Origin: an uncultured Pelagibacteraceae bacterium | GTDB taxonomy: Bacteria > Pseudomonadota > Alphaproteobacteria > Pelagibacterales > Pelagibacteraceae | Direction of reading: 5' to 3' | Assembly: GCA_902545945.1 (NCBI GenBank) | Contig: CACCID010000006.1 | Coordinates: 1-58,996 of the forward strand | DNA length: 58,996 bases | Shown: positions 30,327 to 40,039 of the stretch, in pieces | How positions within the stretch are numbered: the stretch's first letter is position 1 | Layout: every line of letters starts with the position of its first letter | Position numbers and translations under genes: made by a program | The notes under the pieces: generated by a model | Databases searched by the model: none | The model's input: only the letters and a program-made list of their open reading frames with translations | Told to the model about the DNA's origin: nothing

Positions 30327-30949
30327 TATTGTATTGGCTCATTGTCTATTGATCTCCACAAATACCAAGTTGCTACTGAACAGTAGGGTGTAAATTTTTT
30401 ATAAAGCTTATTAAGGAATATCTTTGGAGGAAAGTATTTCTTATTATAATTATTTGAAATAGCTCTTAGTAATCCTATATCTTGTAAAGGCCAAATATTT
30501 GATCGATTAAATGTAAAAAGCAATATCATTTCTGCTGACCACCTTCCTATTTGTCTTAAGTCAGATAAATATGTAATGGCTTCTTCATCGGTCATTTTTT
30601 TTATTAGGTTAGGCTTAAAAGTTTTATTTAAGGTTCTCTTGGCTAAATCTTTTATACCTTTAACTTTTTGTTTACTTAGGCCACAGCTTTTTAAACTACT
30701 GAATGATAATTTGCTTACAGTTCTTGCGGTAATTTTATTTTTACATTTTTTCTTAAATTTGAAAAAGACCGAGTTAGCGGCCGCGACGCTGATTTGTTGG
30801 CCTATAATACTTTTACATAAAGAAAAAAAAACATCATTACGCGTCACAAGACTTCCATCTTTGTAATCAGTAATTAACTTTTTCATCACTTTATCTTTTT
30901 TTGATAAAATTCTTTTAGCTCTAGCCCAATATTTAGGAGGCTTACTCAT
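30323..30949 (-). CDS. DNA-3-methyladenine glycosylase II-like HhH-GPD protein
   Basis: The protein has 208 residues. IGQQISVAAANSVFFKF and the HhH-GPD region LRQIGRWSAEMILLFTFNRSNIWPLQDIGL contain the helix-hairpin-helix and catalytic Asp. It lacks the large AlkA N-terminal domain, like the short bacterial and Mag1-type enzymes. It removes alkylated purines from DNA. The ATG overlaps the stop of the EamA-family gene in the same direction (ATGA). Confidence 0.85.
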   Translation of the reverse strand: MSKPPKYWARAKRILSKKDKVMKKLITDYKDGSLVTRNDVFFSLCKSIIGQQISVAAANSVFFKFKKKCKNKITARTVSKLSFSSLKSCGLSKQKVKGIKDLAKRTLNKTFKPNLIKKMTDEEAITYLSDLRQIGRWSAEMILLFTFNRSNIWPLQDIGLLRAISNNYNKKYFPPKIFLNKLYKKFTPYCSVATWYLWRSIDNEPIQY

Positions 30950-31827
30950 GTTCTAGGTGCTATGATTTGTTTCTTCAATTTATTTTCTCTCATAAATATT
31001 ATTAAAGAGCTCGCTATGACTAGAGATGCTCCAAACAAAGTTAAAATTTTTGGTATTTCACTCCAAATGAAATATCCAAAAATAATTGCAAAAACTAAAC
31101 TCAAATATTTTATCGGTGTTACAAGAGAAGCTTCCGCTAATCTATAACTTTGAGTTAATAATAAATTAGCTACGCTTCCACATAAACCAAGAACAAAAAA
31201 TAAAACAAAATCTATAAAAGTTGGCATTATCCAATCGGTAAAGAAAATTGTTATAAAACCCAAAAGAGTGCAAAGTAATGTGAAATAAAATGCAATTGTA
31301 TAATTTGCTTCCGTTTTAGATAAAGATCTAACGCTGATAGCTACACAGGCAAAAAATATACAAAACACAATTGGTGTAATGTAATAATAATTCACGTCCG
31401 TGAATGCAGGTTGAACAATTAGTAACATGCCAAGAAAACCTAGAAATACAGCTGACCATCTTTTTATCCCAACCCTTTCAGATAAAAAAAAGATTGATGC
31501 AATTGTAACAAATATTGGGCCACCGAATGTTAATGAAACCACATCGGCTAATGGTAATTCCCTTAAACCTAAAAAAAGAGCAATGATTGCTAAGGCTCCA
31601 CTTATAGCTCTAAAGGCATGTAGACCTGGTCGTGAAGTTTTGTAAAAAGAAAATATTTTATCTTTTGGAATAATAAAAAATATTGGAATAAATCCAATTA
31701 AAAATCTTAAAAAAAGAACTTGCCCAACAGGATAATAATCTAACCATTTCACACAAATATCCATTATGGAGAAGCAAATTACACTTCCTACCATGTACAA
31801 TACGCCTATTTGATTTTGTGTTAACAA
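30946..31827 (-). CDS. EamA-family (DMT superfamily) membrane exporter
   Basis: The protein has 293 residues with ten hydrophobic segments in two EamA repeats: an early GSVICFSIMDICVKWL helix and the second repeat from about residue 150. A TTG start at 31827 is supported by AAGGAT 6-7 bases upstream; an ATG at 31794 would remove the first charged residues. It probably exports metabolites such as amino acids, substrate unknown. It is translationally coupled to the downstream glycosylase gene. Confidence 0.8.
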   Translation of the reverse strand: MLTQNQIGVLYMVGSVICFSIMDICVKWLDYYPVGQVLFLRFLIGFIPIFFIIPKDKIFSFYKTSRPGLHAFRAISGALAIIALFLGLRELPLADVVSLTFGGPIFVTIASIFFLSERVGIKRWSAVFLGFLGMLLIVQPAFTDVNYYYITPIVFCIFFACVAISVRSLSKTEANYTIAFYFTLLCTLLGFITIFFTDWIMPTFIDFVLFFVLGLCGSVANLLLTQSYRLAEASLVTPIKYLSLVFAIIFGYFIWSEIPKILTLFGASLVIASSLIIFMRENKLKKQIIAPRT

Positions 31828-31872
31828 TTTACTATCCTTTATTATTATTATTCAAAATATATTAAATAATTT

Positions 31873-32322
31873 ATGCAAAAAATCACGCTCGGTCTAGGCT
31901 GTTTCTGGGGTCCGGAAGAAAGTTTTAAGAGTAAACCAGGAATAATAGAAACTGAAGTTGGGTATGCTGGTGGAACTAGCACTAAAGTAACTTATGAAGA
32001 AGTGTGCACTGGTAGTACCGGACATGCTGAAGTAGTAAGGCTTACTTTTGATGAAAATGTAATTTCATTTAAAAAAATCTTAGATTTATTTTTTAAAATG
32101 CACGACCCAACCCAAAAAGATATGCAATATCCAGATATTGGAACACAATATAGAAGTGAGATTTTTTATGAGAATGAAAAGCAGAAACAAGAGGCCTTTG
32201 AAGTTTTAGACGAGTTTAATAAAAAATTAGATGGAAAAATTCAAACAAATATTTCAGAAATTAAAAATTATTGTAAAGCTGAAGAATATCATCAAAAATA
32301 TATTGAAAAAAACAGGCGATGA
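31873..32322 (+). CDS. msrA: Peptide methionine sulfoxide reductase MsrA
   Basis: The protein has 149 residues. The catalytic motif GCFWG (Cys10) is followed by EVGYAGG, GHAEVV and the HDPTQ..Q..D.GTQYRS block. It reduces methionine-S-sulfoxide in proteins, using thioredoxin. Its TGA overlaps the next ATG by 4 bases (ATGA), coupling it to the sulfurtransferase. Confidence 0.94.
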   Translation: MQKITLGLGCFWGPEESFKSKPGIIETEVGYAGGTSTKVTYEEVCTGSTGHAEVVRLTFDENVISFKKILDLFFKMHDPTQKDMQYPDIGTQYRSEIFYENEKQKQEAFEVLDEFNKKLDGKIQTNISEIKNYCKAEEYHQKYIEKNRR

Positions 32323-33131
32323 ATCAATTAGTAACTACAGACTGGTTAAATAAGAACATAGCAAATGTAAAAATTCTAGATGCTAGTTGGCATCTTCCAA
32401 ATGCTAATAGAAATTCATTTGAAGAATACAAAACAGAGCATATCGTTAACTCTATATTCTTTGATATTGATAAAAATTCAAACCAAAAAACTAATCTTCC
32501 ACATATGCTTCCGTCTAAGAAAGATTGGGAGGTGATTGTATCTGATTTAGGAATATCTAATACAGATCACATAATTGTCTATGACAACTCAGATGTTTTT
32601 AGCTCTTGTAGGGTTTGGTACACTTTTTTGTATTTTGGTCATAACCCAAAACTTATCTCAGTTTTAGACGGAGGTTTTAAAAAATGGATAAATGAAAAAC
32701 GTCCAACTACTAAAGATATAGCAAGCACTGATAAATCTAAATATATTGCTGTTGAAAATACATCTCTTGTAATAAATAAAGATGAAGTAAATAAAAATAT
32801 TACTACTAATAAATTTCAATTACTAGACGCAAGAGGAGAACAAAGATTTTTAGGCTTACAGCCTGAACACCGAAAAGAACTTAAAAGTGGAAACATAAAA
32901 GGATCAATAAATCTCCCTTTCCAAAAACTTTTAAGAGAAGATAGAACTTTAAAAAAAAAAGAGGACTTAATTGAGATTTTCAAATCAAAAAAAGTATCAA
33001 TGGAAAAAGAGATGGCTTTTACATGTGGTTCTGGAGTTACAGCATGCATTTTAGGTCTAGCTAATTCTATTATAAGTGGTAAAAAACCTGTTATCTACGA
33101 CGGTTCATGGGCAGAATACGGATTAGACTAA
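32319..33131 (+). CDS. sseA: 3-Mercaptopyruvate sulfurtransferase / rhodanese
   Basis: The protein has 270 residues with two rhodanese domains. The catalytic loop FTCGSGVTACI (CGSGVT) is typical of mercaptopyruvate sulfurtransferase rather than thiosulfate enzymes (CRxGxT). The inactive N-terminal repeat begins at TTDWLNKNIANVKILDASW. It transfers sulfur from 3-mercaptopyruvate to acceptors. It is in an operon with msrA. Confidence 0.9.
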   Translation: MNQLVTTDWLNKNIANVKILDASWHLPNANRNSFEEYKTEHIVNSIFFDIDKNSNQKTNLPHMLPSKKDWEVIVSDLGISNTDHIIVYDNSDVFSSCRVWYTFLYFGHNPKLISVLDGGFKKWINEKRPTTKDIASTDKSKYIAVENTSLVINKDEVNKNITTNKFQLLDARGEQRFLGLQPEHRKELKSGNIKGSINLPFQKLLREDRTLKKKEDLIEIFKSKKVSMEKEMAFTCGSGVTACILGLANSIISGKKPVIYDGSWAEYGLD

Positions 33132-33135
33132 AAAT

Positions 33136-34008
33136 ATGAAAACTTCTTCAAAAATTAAAACTATCTTAATAATTTTTTTTATAACAGTTTTTGGGATTAT
33201 TGCAGCTAGACATTTTATAGGTCTTCATTTTGAAAAAAAATTTAGCAAAAGACCTGCTCCAGGTGTAATTGTTTCCAAAGTTGAAAAATCACTTTTTTAT
33301 AAAAGTATTGAAACTTTTGGCACGGCAATAGCTCAAAATTCTAAAGCCTATAGAGTTCAGGCAAGTAATGTCAATGGAAAGCTTAATCTAGAAAATAGAT
33401 TTGTAAAAAAAGGAGAAATAATTCTTGCATTGAAAGATGGAGGAAGCTTAATTGCAGATTTTGCTGGTAAAGTAGGAAAAAGAGAAATAGCTCAAGGTGT
33501 TTTAGGTTCAGAAAGTTTAATAATAACACTCGATAATCTTAAAAAAATAGTAATAGATATTAAAGTGCCTGAAAATTATGTAGGCGTTCTTAAAACAGGG
33601 CTAAAAGCTGAAGTAACTAGTTCTGCTTACAAAAAAATTTTTAAAGGTAAAATAGAAACAATAAGTTCTCGTATTGACCCTTCTACTAGATCAATTCTTT
33701 CAAGAATAATAGTCGATAATTCAGATTTTGAAATTATTCCAGGTCAACTAATGACTGTAAAAATTATCTATGATGAAAAAAATCAAATCGGTGTACCAGA
33801 AAGTGCTGTTACAATTCAAGGAAATACAGCGTTTGTTTATACTGTAAATGATGACACCGCTGAAAAAAAGAATATTGAAATTGGAAAAAGAAATTTTGGT
33901 AAAGTTTCAGTTATATCTGGATTAAACGAAGGTGATATTGTGATTAGTGAGGGTGTTTCAAAAGTGAGAGATAAAGGCAAAATTAAAATTGTTACATCAG
34001 CAAATTAA
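33136..34008 (+). CDS. RND efflux periplasmic adaptor (membrane fusion protein)
   Basis: The protein has 290 residues, shorter than AcrA (about 390). An N-terminal anchor (IKTILIIFFITVFGIIAARHFIG) lacks a lipobox, so it is probably held by an uncleaved helix. The barrel-sandwich region is reduced, and the long alpha-hairpin appears largely missing: the lipoyl halves (RFVKKGEIIL and ADFAGKVGKR) are almost adjacent. The beta-barrel (PGQLMTVKI) and membrane-proximal domain follow. The RND pump gene starts immediately after its stop. Confidence 0.85.
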   Translation: MKTSSKIKTILIIFFITVFGIIAARHFIGLHFEKKFSKRPAPGVIVSKVEKSLFYKSIETFGTAIAQNSKAYRVQASNVNGKLNLENRFVKKGEIILALKDGGSLIADFAGKVGKREIAQGVLGSESLIITLDNLKKIVIDIKVPENYVGVLKTGLKAEVTSSAYKKIFKGKIETISSRIDPSTRSILSRIIVDNSDFEIIPGQLMTVKIIYDEKNQIGVPESAVTIQGNTAFVYTVNDDTAEKKNIEIGKRNFGKVSVISGLNEGDIVISEGVSKVRDKGKIKIVTSAN

Positions 34009-37000
34009 ATGTTTTTAACTGACCTTTCAATCAAAAGACCTGTTGTAGCCTCAGTAATGAGTTTGGTTTTAGTTATATTTGGTTTAGTAACTTTTCAAGA
34101 AATTCCAACGGATGAATTGCCTGATGTTCAACCACCTGTTGTTACAATTCAAACTGAATATAGAGGTGCATCAGCTGAAATAGTTGATACACAAATTACA
34201 CAAAAAATTGAGGATTTTGTTGGAGGCACTCCAGGATTAGAGACTATTGATTCTTTCAGTGAAGATGAAAGTTCAAGAATTACTCTAACATTTGAAACTG
34301 ATTTAGATTTAGATGATGTAACTAACGATGTCAGAAGTTCTGTATCAAGAGTTTTAGATAACTTACCAGAAGGAGCTGAACAACCAGAAATATTTAAACA
34401 AAGTGCAGGTATGCGTACAACAATGTGGTTATCTTTTAATTCTGAAACTATGTCTGACTTGGAGTTAACTGACTACGCAGATAGATATTTAACGGATACA
34501 TTTTCTACAGTTGATGGAGTAGGTCGAGTAAGACTTGGTGGTCAAAGAGAATTATCACTTAGGATTTGGTTGGATCCAATTGCGCTTGCTGCAAGAAATT
34601 TAACTACTGAGGAAGTAGAAAATGTATTAAGAAAAGAAAATGTAGAATTTCCTGCTGGAAGAATAGAGTCAAAAGATATCGATCTAACGATAAAACTGAA
34701 TAAAGCTTACAGTAATTTAGAAAATTATAAAAATTTACCTCTTAAAAGAGCAACAGACGGATCAATTATTGTACTTTCTGATGTAGCAAGAGTTGAATTA
34801 GGTGCGGAGTCCACACGTACTTTATTTAAAGGTAATGGAAAGCAAGTAGTAGGAATAGGAATTTACCAACAGTCAGATGCTAATACTATCGCAGTTGCTG
34901 ATGGGATTAAAAATAAAATTAAAGAGCTCAAACCTAGCTTGCCTCCAAATACAACTTTGGAAGTTTCATTCGATAGAAGTAATTATATAAAAGCTGCAAT
35001 AAAAGAAGTTTATAAAACTCTTTTTATTGCTTTAATTTTAGTAACTATAATTATTTACCTTTTTTTGGGGAACATAAGAGCCCTGGTGGTTCCTTTGGTA
35101 GCTTTACCTGTCTCATTGATTTCAACGTTTTTAGCAATTTATATTTTTGATTTTTCAATCAATCTCTTTACTCTTATGGCTTTAGTATTGGCCATTGGAA
35201 TTGTTGTAGATGATGCGATTGTAATGTTAGAAAATATTGTAAGAAGAATAGAGTTAGGAGATACCCCTCTTGTTGCAGCATTTAAAGGAGCAAAACAAGT
35301 TTCATTCGCAATAATTGCTACAACAGTCGTTTTGGTTGCTGTCTTTGTCCCTTTAATTTTTATTAAAGGAATTACAGGTGTACTATTTACACAAACTGCA
35401 ATCACACTTGCTGCCGCTGTTATTATATCAAGTTTTGTTGCTTTATCTTTAAGCCCAATGTTGGCCAGCAAGTTCCTTAGGCAAAATATGAGTAAATCAA
35501 ACATAGTTTTAAAATTTGAGAAATTTTTAAAAAATTTAACTTATTTATATAAAGTATCTTTACTAGGTTGGATTAAAAAAAGAACAACGATAACAATCTT
35601 TTTATTAACCACATTAGCTCTAACTTTATTTTTTTTCAATTTTACAAAAAAAGAATTAATTGCTCCTGAAGATAGAGGAGCGTTCTTTGTAATCGTAAAA
35701 GCACCACAAGGTTCTGGCTTTAATTTTACTAAAGATAGAGCTGAAGAGATTGAAAATCTTTTACTACCAAATGTTGGTAAAGGTGAGTACAGGAAATTGA
35801 TAATGAGAGTTCCAGGGTTTGGTAAATCTGCAAAACAAGTAAATAGTGGTTTTATTATTGTACTACTTGAGCCTTGGAAAAAAAGAGATCGTCACGGTGT
35901 TCAGATAATGAGAGAGTCTTTTGGAAAAATTTCAAGAGTGCCAGGTGTATTAGCTTTTCCAATTATGCCTCAAGGAATAAGAACAGGGGGGATTGAGAGC
36001 CCAGTTCAGTTTGTCATTTTAGGAAACACCTATGAGCAGCTTATTGAATGGAAAGAAATAATAAAAAAGGAGGCAAGAAAAAACCCAGGACTTACCTCGA
36101 TAGAGGATGATTTTGATCTAAACAAGCCTCAATTAAATGTAAGAATAGATCAAAAAAAAGCTGCTGACCTTGGTGTTTCAACACAGGACATAGGTAAAAC
36201 AATTGAAACTATTTTTGGATCTAGAAGAGTTACTAACTTTACTAGAGACGGTAAAGAATATTCTATTATCTTACAAGGAGATATTAAAGATAGACAAGAG
36301 CCTGATAGCATAAGTAAAGTTTTTGTGAGATCAAAGAATAATAATAAACTTGTATCTATCTCCAATCTAGTTGCATATGACGAGGAAGGTCAGTCACCGT
36401 TCCTCGCAAGATATAATAGGCAAAAGGCTGTTACTATTTCAGCAAGATTAGTCGGCGACTATTCACTTGATGAAGCACTCAAATTTTTAGTTGGAGTAGT
36501 TGAAAAAAATACTCCTCGGGCCAAAATAGCTTACAAGGGTGAAAGTGAGGAATATAAGAAGACTAACACTGAATTGTATTTAATTTTCGCACTTGCTTTG
36601 ATAACTGCTTATCTCGCAATGAGCGCGCAGTTTGAAAGTTGGAAACATCCATTTACAATCATGTTAACCGTGCCAATGGCTATACTTGGTGGTTTACTTG
36701 GTTTACTAGTGGTCGGTTCATCTCTAAACGTTTATAGTCAAATAGCTCTTATAATTCTCATAGGATTGTCCGCAAAAAATGGAATTTTAATTGTCGAATT
36801 TGCAAATCAATTAAGAAAAGAGGGTAAAAATGTAGAAGTTGCTGTATTTGAAGCAGCAGCAATAAGATTAAGACCTATACTTATGACAAGTTTATCTACA
36901 ATCATAGGAGTCTTGCCTTTAATCCTTGGAACAGGCCCGGGCGCAGCAAGTAGACTTACGGTAGGGATAACTATTTTTGGTGGAATGCTTTTTTCTACCT

Positions 37001-37104
37001 TCTTTACACTCTATGTAATTCCCACTATTTATACGATTGTCGGAAAGAATACTAAGAGAATTGATGCTGTTGAGATTGATCTGAATAAGCAACTTAAAAA
37101 ATAA
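34009..37104 (+). CDS. RND-family multidrug/efflux transporter permease
   Basis: The protein has 1031 residues with 12 transmembrane segments. SIKRPVVASVMSLVLVIFG is helix 1. The ALVLAIGIVVDDAIVMLENI segment has the paired acidic residues of proton relay helix 4, and IALIILIGLSAKNGILIVEFA is helix 10 with the relay Lys. Two large periplasmic loops are present. It would work with the adaptor encoded just upstream and an outer-membrane channel encoded elsewhere. Substrates are unknown. Confidence 0.93.
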   Translation: MFLTDLSIKRPVVASVMSLVLVIFGLVTFQEIPTDELPDVQPPVVTIQTEYRGASAEIVDTQITQKIEDFVGGTPGLETIDSFSEDESSRITLTFETDLDLDDVTNDVRSSVSRVLDNLPEGAEQPEIFKQSAGMRTTMWLSFNSETMSDLELTDYADRYLTDTFSTVDGVGRVRLGGQRELSLRIWLDPIALAARNLTTEEVENVLRKENVEFPAGRIESKDIDLTIKLNKAYSNLENYKNLPLKRATDGSIIVLSDVARVELGAESTRTLFKGNGKQVVGIGIYQQSDANTIAVADGIKNKIKELKPSLPPNTTLEVSFDRSNYIKAAIKEVYKTLFIALILVTIIIYLFLGNIRALVVPLVALPVSLISTFLAIYIFDFSINLFTLMALVLAIGIVVDDAIVMLENIVRRIELGDTPLVAAFKGAKQVSFAIIATTVVLVAVFVPLIFIKGITGVLFTQTAITLAAAVIISSFVALSLSPMLASKFLRQNMSKSNIVLKFEKFLKNLTYLYKVSLLGWIKKRTTITIFLLTTLALTLFFFNFTKKELIAPEDRGAFFVIVKAPQGSGFNFTKDRAEEIENLLLPNVGKGEYRKLIMRVPGFGKSAKQVNSGFIIVLLEPWKKRDRHGVQIMRESFGKISRVPGVLAFPIMPQGIRTGGIESPVQFVILGNTYEQLIEWKEIIKKEARKNPGLTSIEDDFDLNKPQLNVRIDQKKAADLGVSTQDIGKTIETIFGSRRVTNFTRDGKEYSIILQGDIKDRQEPDSISKVFVRSKNNNKLVSISNLVAYDEEGQSPFLARYNRQKAVTISARLVGDYSLDEALKFLVGVVEKNTPRAKIAYKGESEEYKKTNTELYLIFALALITAYLAMSAQFESWKHPFTIMLTVPMAILGGLLGLLVVGSSLNVYSQIALIILIGLSAKNGILIVEFANQLRKEGKNVEVAVFEAAAIRLRPILMTSLSTIIGVLPLILGTGPGAASRLTVGITIFGGMLFSTFFTLYVIPTIYTIVGKNTKRIDAVEIDLNKQLKK

Positions 37105-37693
37105 TATACTTATTTTTATCTAAATTTTTCTTACAAAGTGTTAATTGTTTTCTATATTTGTTTGCCATATCCTTAACTGATTTTGCATAGATAATAGCTT
37201 TCTTGTCTTTTGAATAATTTTTATAATCACCCCAACCTTTATAATAAGCTAAATACTGCTTATATGGATCCTTCTTAGAAATTTTTAAAATCTTATTAGT
37301 TTTGTGAATATACCAACCAATAAAATCAACAGAGTCTTTAAATCTTGCTCTTGTTGCTAATGGACTATTTGTTTCTCGTTTATATTGTTCCCATGTTCCT
37401 CTTACTGCTTGTGAGTAACCAAATGAACTTGAAGGTCTTTTGAAAGGAATAACTTTAAATAATTTTTTTCTTGGTGGTTTTGCCAACCAGTCAAAGTCGC
37501 TCTCTTTTTTAACAAAAGCAAGCTGAAGGTGAATAGGTGCTCCCCATTTTTCATATGAAGCTTTAGAGTGCTTATACCATAAATATCTCTCTTCAAAGAT
37601 TGCACAACTGTTTTGTGTATTTTTAGGAATTGAAGAACAAGCGCTAATAATTAATAAAGTCAAAAATAATATTTTTTTATGAAAATGAATCAC
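37094..37693 (-). CDS. Lytic transglycosylase-like (SLT domain) lipoprotein
   Basis: The protein has 199 residues. The start is GTG at 37693; no ATG is available near the signal peptide. The signal ends in the lipobox SAC (Cys near residue 19). The SLT-like fold has VKKESDFD with the catalytic-type Glu, SSFGYSQAVRGTWEQYK for the GYxQ motif, and YLAYYKGWGDY. It would cleave peptidoglycan in the periplasm. It overlaps the end of the RND gene by 11 bases. Confidence 0.78.
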   Translation of the reverse strand: MIHFHKKILFLTLLIISACSSIPKNTQNSCAIFEERYLWYKHSKASYEKWGAPIHLQLAFVKKESDFDWLAKPPRKKLFKVIPFKRPSSSFGYSQAVRGTWEQYKRETNSPLATRARFKDSVDFIGWYIHKTNKILKISKKDPYKQYLAYYKGWGDYKNYSKDKKAIIYAKSVKDMANKYRKQLTLCKKNLDKNKYIIF

Positions 37694-37713
37694 TCACTAA
37701 TTTATACTAAAAA

Positions 37714-38217
37714 TTAATTTAGCTTTCTCCATTTTTCTGGCCTCATAAAAGATCCTTCCCAAATACCAAGCTTATTTTCTTTTGCATAATTTTCATCACT
37801 CACATAATCTTTTGAATATCTTCTGTATGCAACTGCATAACCATTTCTTACCATCCATTTATTAAGATTAATCTTGTCTTTATAACAGGTAGCTAAAAAT
37901 CTCTTATACCTATCTTTTGATAAAGATATACATTTTATTTTTGAAATATTAATTTTATCTTTTAATTTTATTTTTGCTGTAACTCCACATTTATAATCTT
38001 TATTAAATTGAAAACCAATTATTCCTGAAATTTTTAAAAGAGGTTTTTTACATTGTTGTTTAATTTCTGGAGCATCAATTCCCGCTAATCTTATTTTTTT
38101 TGCATTTATACTTAATGTATCACCATCGATTATTCTTGGTGTTCCATGAATCTCATTACTGTTCAGTGTTTGAGTGAAAAATAAAGTTAATGTTAAAGTT
38201 AGAAATATTTTCGCCAT
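37714..38217 (-). CDS. Secreted thermonuclease-family (SNase-like) protein
   Basis: The protein has 167 residues. A signal peptide (MAKIFLTLTLTLFFTQTLNS) is followed by the SNase OB-fold: IDGDTLSINAKKIRLAGIDAPEIKQQ has the Asp and Arg of the active site. A later region (DRYKRFLATCYK) has the second Arg, and the family C-terminus NGYAVAYRRYSKDYVSDENYAK follows. It probably degrades nucleic acid in the periplasm. It ends 21 bases upstream of the SLT gene in the same direction. Confidence 0.85.
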   Translation of the reverse strand: MAKIFLTLTLTLFFTQTLNSNEIHGTPRIIDGDTLSINAKKIRLAGIDAPEIKQQCKKPLLKISGIIGFQFNKDYKCGVTAKIKLKDKINISKIKCISLSKDRYKRFLATCYKDKINLNKWMVRNGYAVAYRRYSKDYVSDENYAKENKLGIWEGSFMRPEKWRKLN

Positions 38218-38594
38218 TTTAAAAATTGATTTATAAATAAAACTAAAATTACACCGACTAAATTAGCTATTAAATCATAAAGTTCAAAAGCCCTGTTTGG
38301 AACAACTAAATGAAAAATTTCTAAAAAAAATGAAGTTAATAAAATAAATTTATAACTAGTTAAAATATTTTTAACTTTTGATTTAATAATTGTTATTAAA
38401 ACAGTAATAAATGAAAAAAAAATTAAATGATTTATCGCTGTTCCAAAGGGATTATTTATTAAATTTGGTTGTTGCCATAAGCTTCCATATAATAAATAAC
38501 CAATTATACTTCCTGGAAATAAATAAATAATAAACAAAAATATTAATGAAAAATAATAAGTATATTCTATTACTTTAAATAAATTATTTTTCAT
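38199..38594 (-). CDS. VanZ-like membrane protein
   Basis: The protein has about 131 residues from ATG 38594. A longer GTG-initiated frame would run into gpmA and is rejected. Four hydrophobic segments are visible, and the C-terminal LFEIFHLVVPNRAFELYDLIANLVGVILV matches the VanZ-like motif. The function is unknown. It overlaps the nuclease gene start by 19 bases, so translational coupling is likely. Confidence 0.75.
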   Translation of the reverse strand: MKNNLFKVIEYTYYFSLIFLFIIYLFPGSIIGYLLYGSLWQQPNLINNPFGTAINHLIFFSFITVLITIIKSKVKNILTSYKFILLTSFFLEIFHLVVPNRAFELYDLIANLVGVILVLFINQFLKWRKYF

Positions 38595-38634
38595 TGTTAA
38601 ATTAATATAGTACATAATACTAATTTTAAATATT

Positions 38635-39354
38635 ATGACAAAATTAATTCTAATAAGACATGGGCAGAGTGTCTGGAATGCTGAAAATAGGTTCACAGGT
38701 TGGGTAGATATAGATTTGTCTAATAAAGGAATTATCGAGGCAGAAAAATCTGGTCAGATTATTAAAGATTTAAATATTAAAATAGATATCTCTTATACTT
38801 CGTATTTAAAAAGAGCGATTAAGACTCTTACAACTATTCTTAAAAAAAATAGCCTTGAACTTAAATTCAATACTGCTTGGCAACTTAATGAGAGGCACTA
38901 TGGATCATTAACCGGTTTGAACAAAGAAGAAACAAAGAATAAAATTGGTGAAGAAAAATTTAAAAAGTATAGGAGATCTTGGGATGTAGCTCCGCCTCCC
39001 ATGGAAGCAAAAAGTGAATACCTAAATTTGTTCAGTCCACTAAATGCTAGTATACCTGTGGGAATGACCCCATTTACTGAGTCATTAAAAAGTACATTTG
39101 AGAGAGTGGTGCCTTTTTATGAAAATGAAATTAAGAAAAATCTTTTAGAAAATAAGAATATTTTAGTTTCAGCTCATGGAAACTCACTCAGAGCTTTATG
39201 TAAGTATTTGTTTAATATTTCAGATGCCAAAATAAATGAATTAGAAATACCAACAGGTAATCCTTTATTGATTGAGTTTGGTGATAATTTAAAAATTGAA
39301 AAATATTATTATTTAGACAAGTCCAGAGCTAAAGAAATAATATTTAATCAATAA
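38635..39354 (+). CDS. gpmA: 2,3-bisphosphoglycerate-dependent phosphoglycerate mutase
   Basis: The protein has 239 residues. The N-terminal LILIRHGQSVWNAENRFTGW has the phospho-His in RHG, and ERHYGSLTGLNK and VSAHGNSLRAL complete the histidine-phosphatase fold. It interconverts 3- and 2-phosphoglycerate in glycolysis. It is divergent from the VanZ-like gene and overlaps the end of murU by 11 bases. Confidence 0.93.
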   Translation: MTKLILIRHGQSVWNAENRFTGWVDIDLSNKGIIEAEKSGQIIKDLNIKIDISYTSYLKRAIKTLTTILKKNSLELKFNTAWQLNERHYGSLTGLNKEETKNKIGEEKFKKYRRSWDVAPPPMEAKSEYLNLFSPLNASIPVGMTPFTESLKSTFERVVPFYENEIKKNLLENKNILVSAHGNSLRALCKYLFNISDAKINELEIPTGNPLLIEFGDNLKIEKYYYLDKSRAKEIIFNQ

Positions 39355-40039
39355 TATTAAGACTTTGAATTTTTTTATACATATCAGAAGTGTTTAAGTG
39401 GTAAAATTTTTGGATACTTTCTAGACCCAATAAGTTTTTATCTTTTATCAATTTGTTCCATACTTTATTCATTGAAAAAACCTCTGATTTTTCACTAATC
39501 AAAGCATCTCTATTAATAATTTGTAAACCAGTAAAAATAAATTGATTTTCGATGTCCTTTGAAATTTTTTCATTATTTAAATTAAAATCCCCTTTGAAGG
39601 AAGGATCAATGGATAATTTCTTGTTTACTAGAAGCAAGGTAGGTTTTTTATTCTTAAAATAAATATCTTCTAAATTCTTTAATTCTACAAGGTAGTGTTT
39701 ACTCCAAACGGTATCTGGATTAATTACAAAAAAAGGATTGTCACCAAAATCTTGCGTGCCTTTAAGTACACCTCCGCCTGTGTCTAATAAATTTTCTTCA
39801 TTAGAAATTGTGATATTAACTTGAAATTTTTTTCTATTAATAAATGATTTAATCTGGTCAGGGAGGTAATGAACGTTAATACTTATTTCACGCACACCAT
39901 GGCTGATCAATAAATTTATCGCTCTTTCTAATAATGTAGAATTATTTATTTCTAATAATGGTTTAGGAATTTTAAGTGTTAAAGGTTGCATTCTTTTTCC
40001 TAGTCCTGCTGCTAAAATCATTGCATATTTTATATTCAT
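39344..40039 (-). CDS. murU: N-acetylmuramate 1-phosphate uridylyltransferase-like nucleotidyltransferase
   Basis: The protein has 231 residues. AMILAAGLGKRMQPLT is the nucleotidyltransferase signature, and KPLLEINNSTLLERAI and NPDTVW (metal-binding Asp) follow. Paired with the AmgK-like kinase immediately upstream (4-base ATGA overlap), it matches the AmgK-MurU peptidoglycan-recycling shunt, which makes UDP-MurNAc from recycled MurNAc. Confidence 0.85.
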   Translation of the reverse strand: MNIKYAMILAAGLGKRMQPLTLKIPKPLLEINNSTLLERAINLLISHGVREISINVHYLPDQIKSFINRKKFQVNITISNEENLLDTGGGVLKGTQDFGDNPFFVINPDTVWSKHYLVELKNLEDIYFKNKKPTLLLVNKKLSIDPSFKGDFNLNNEKISKDIENQFIFTGLQIINRDALISEKSEVFSMNKVWNKLIKDKNLLGLESIQKFYHLNTSDMYKKIQSLNIID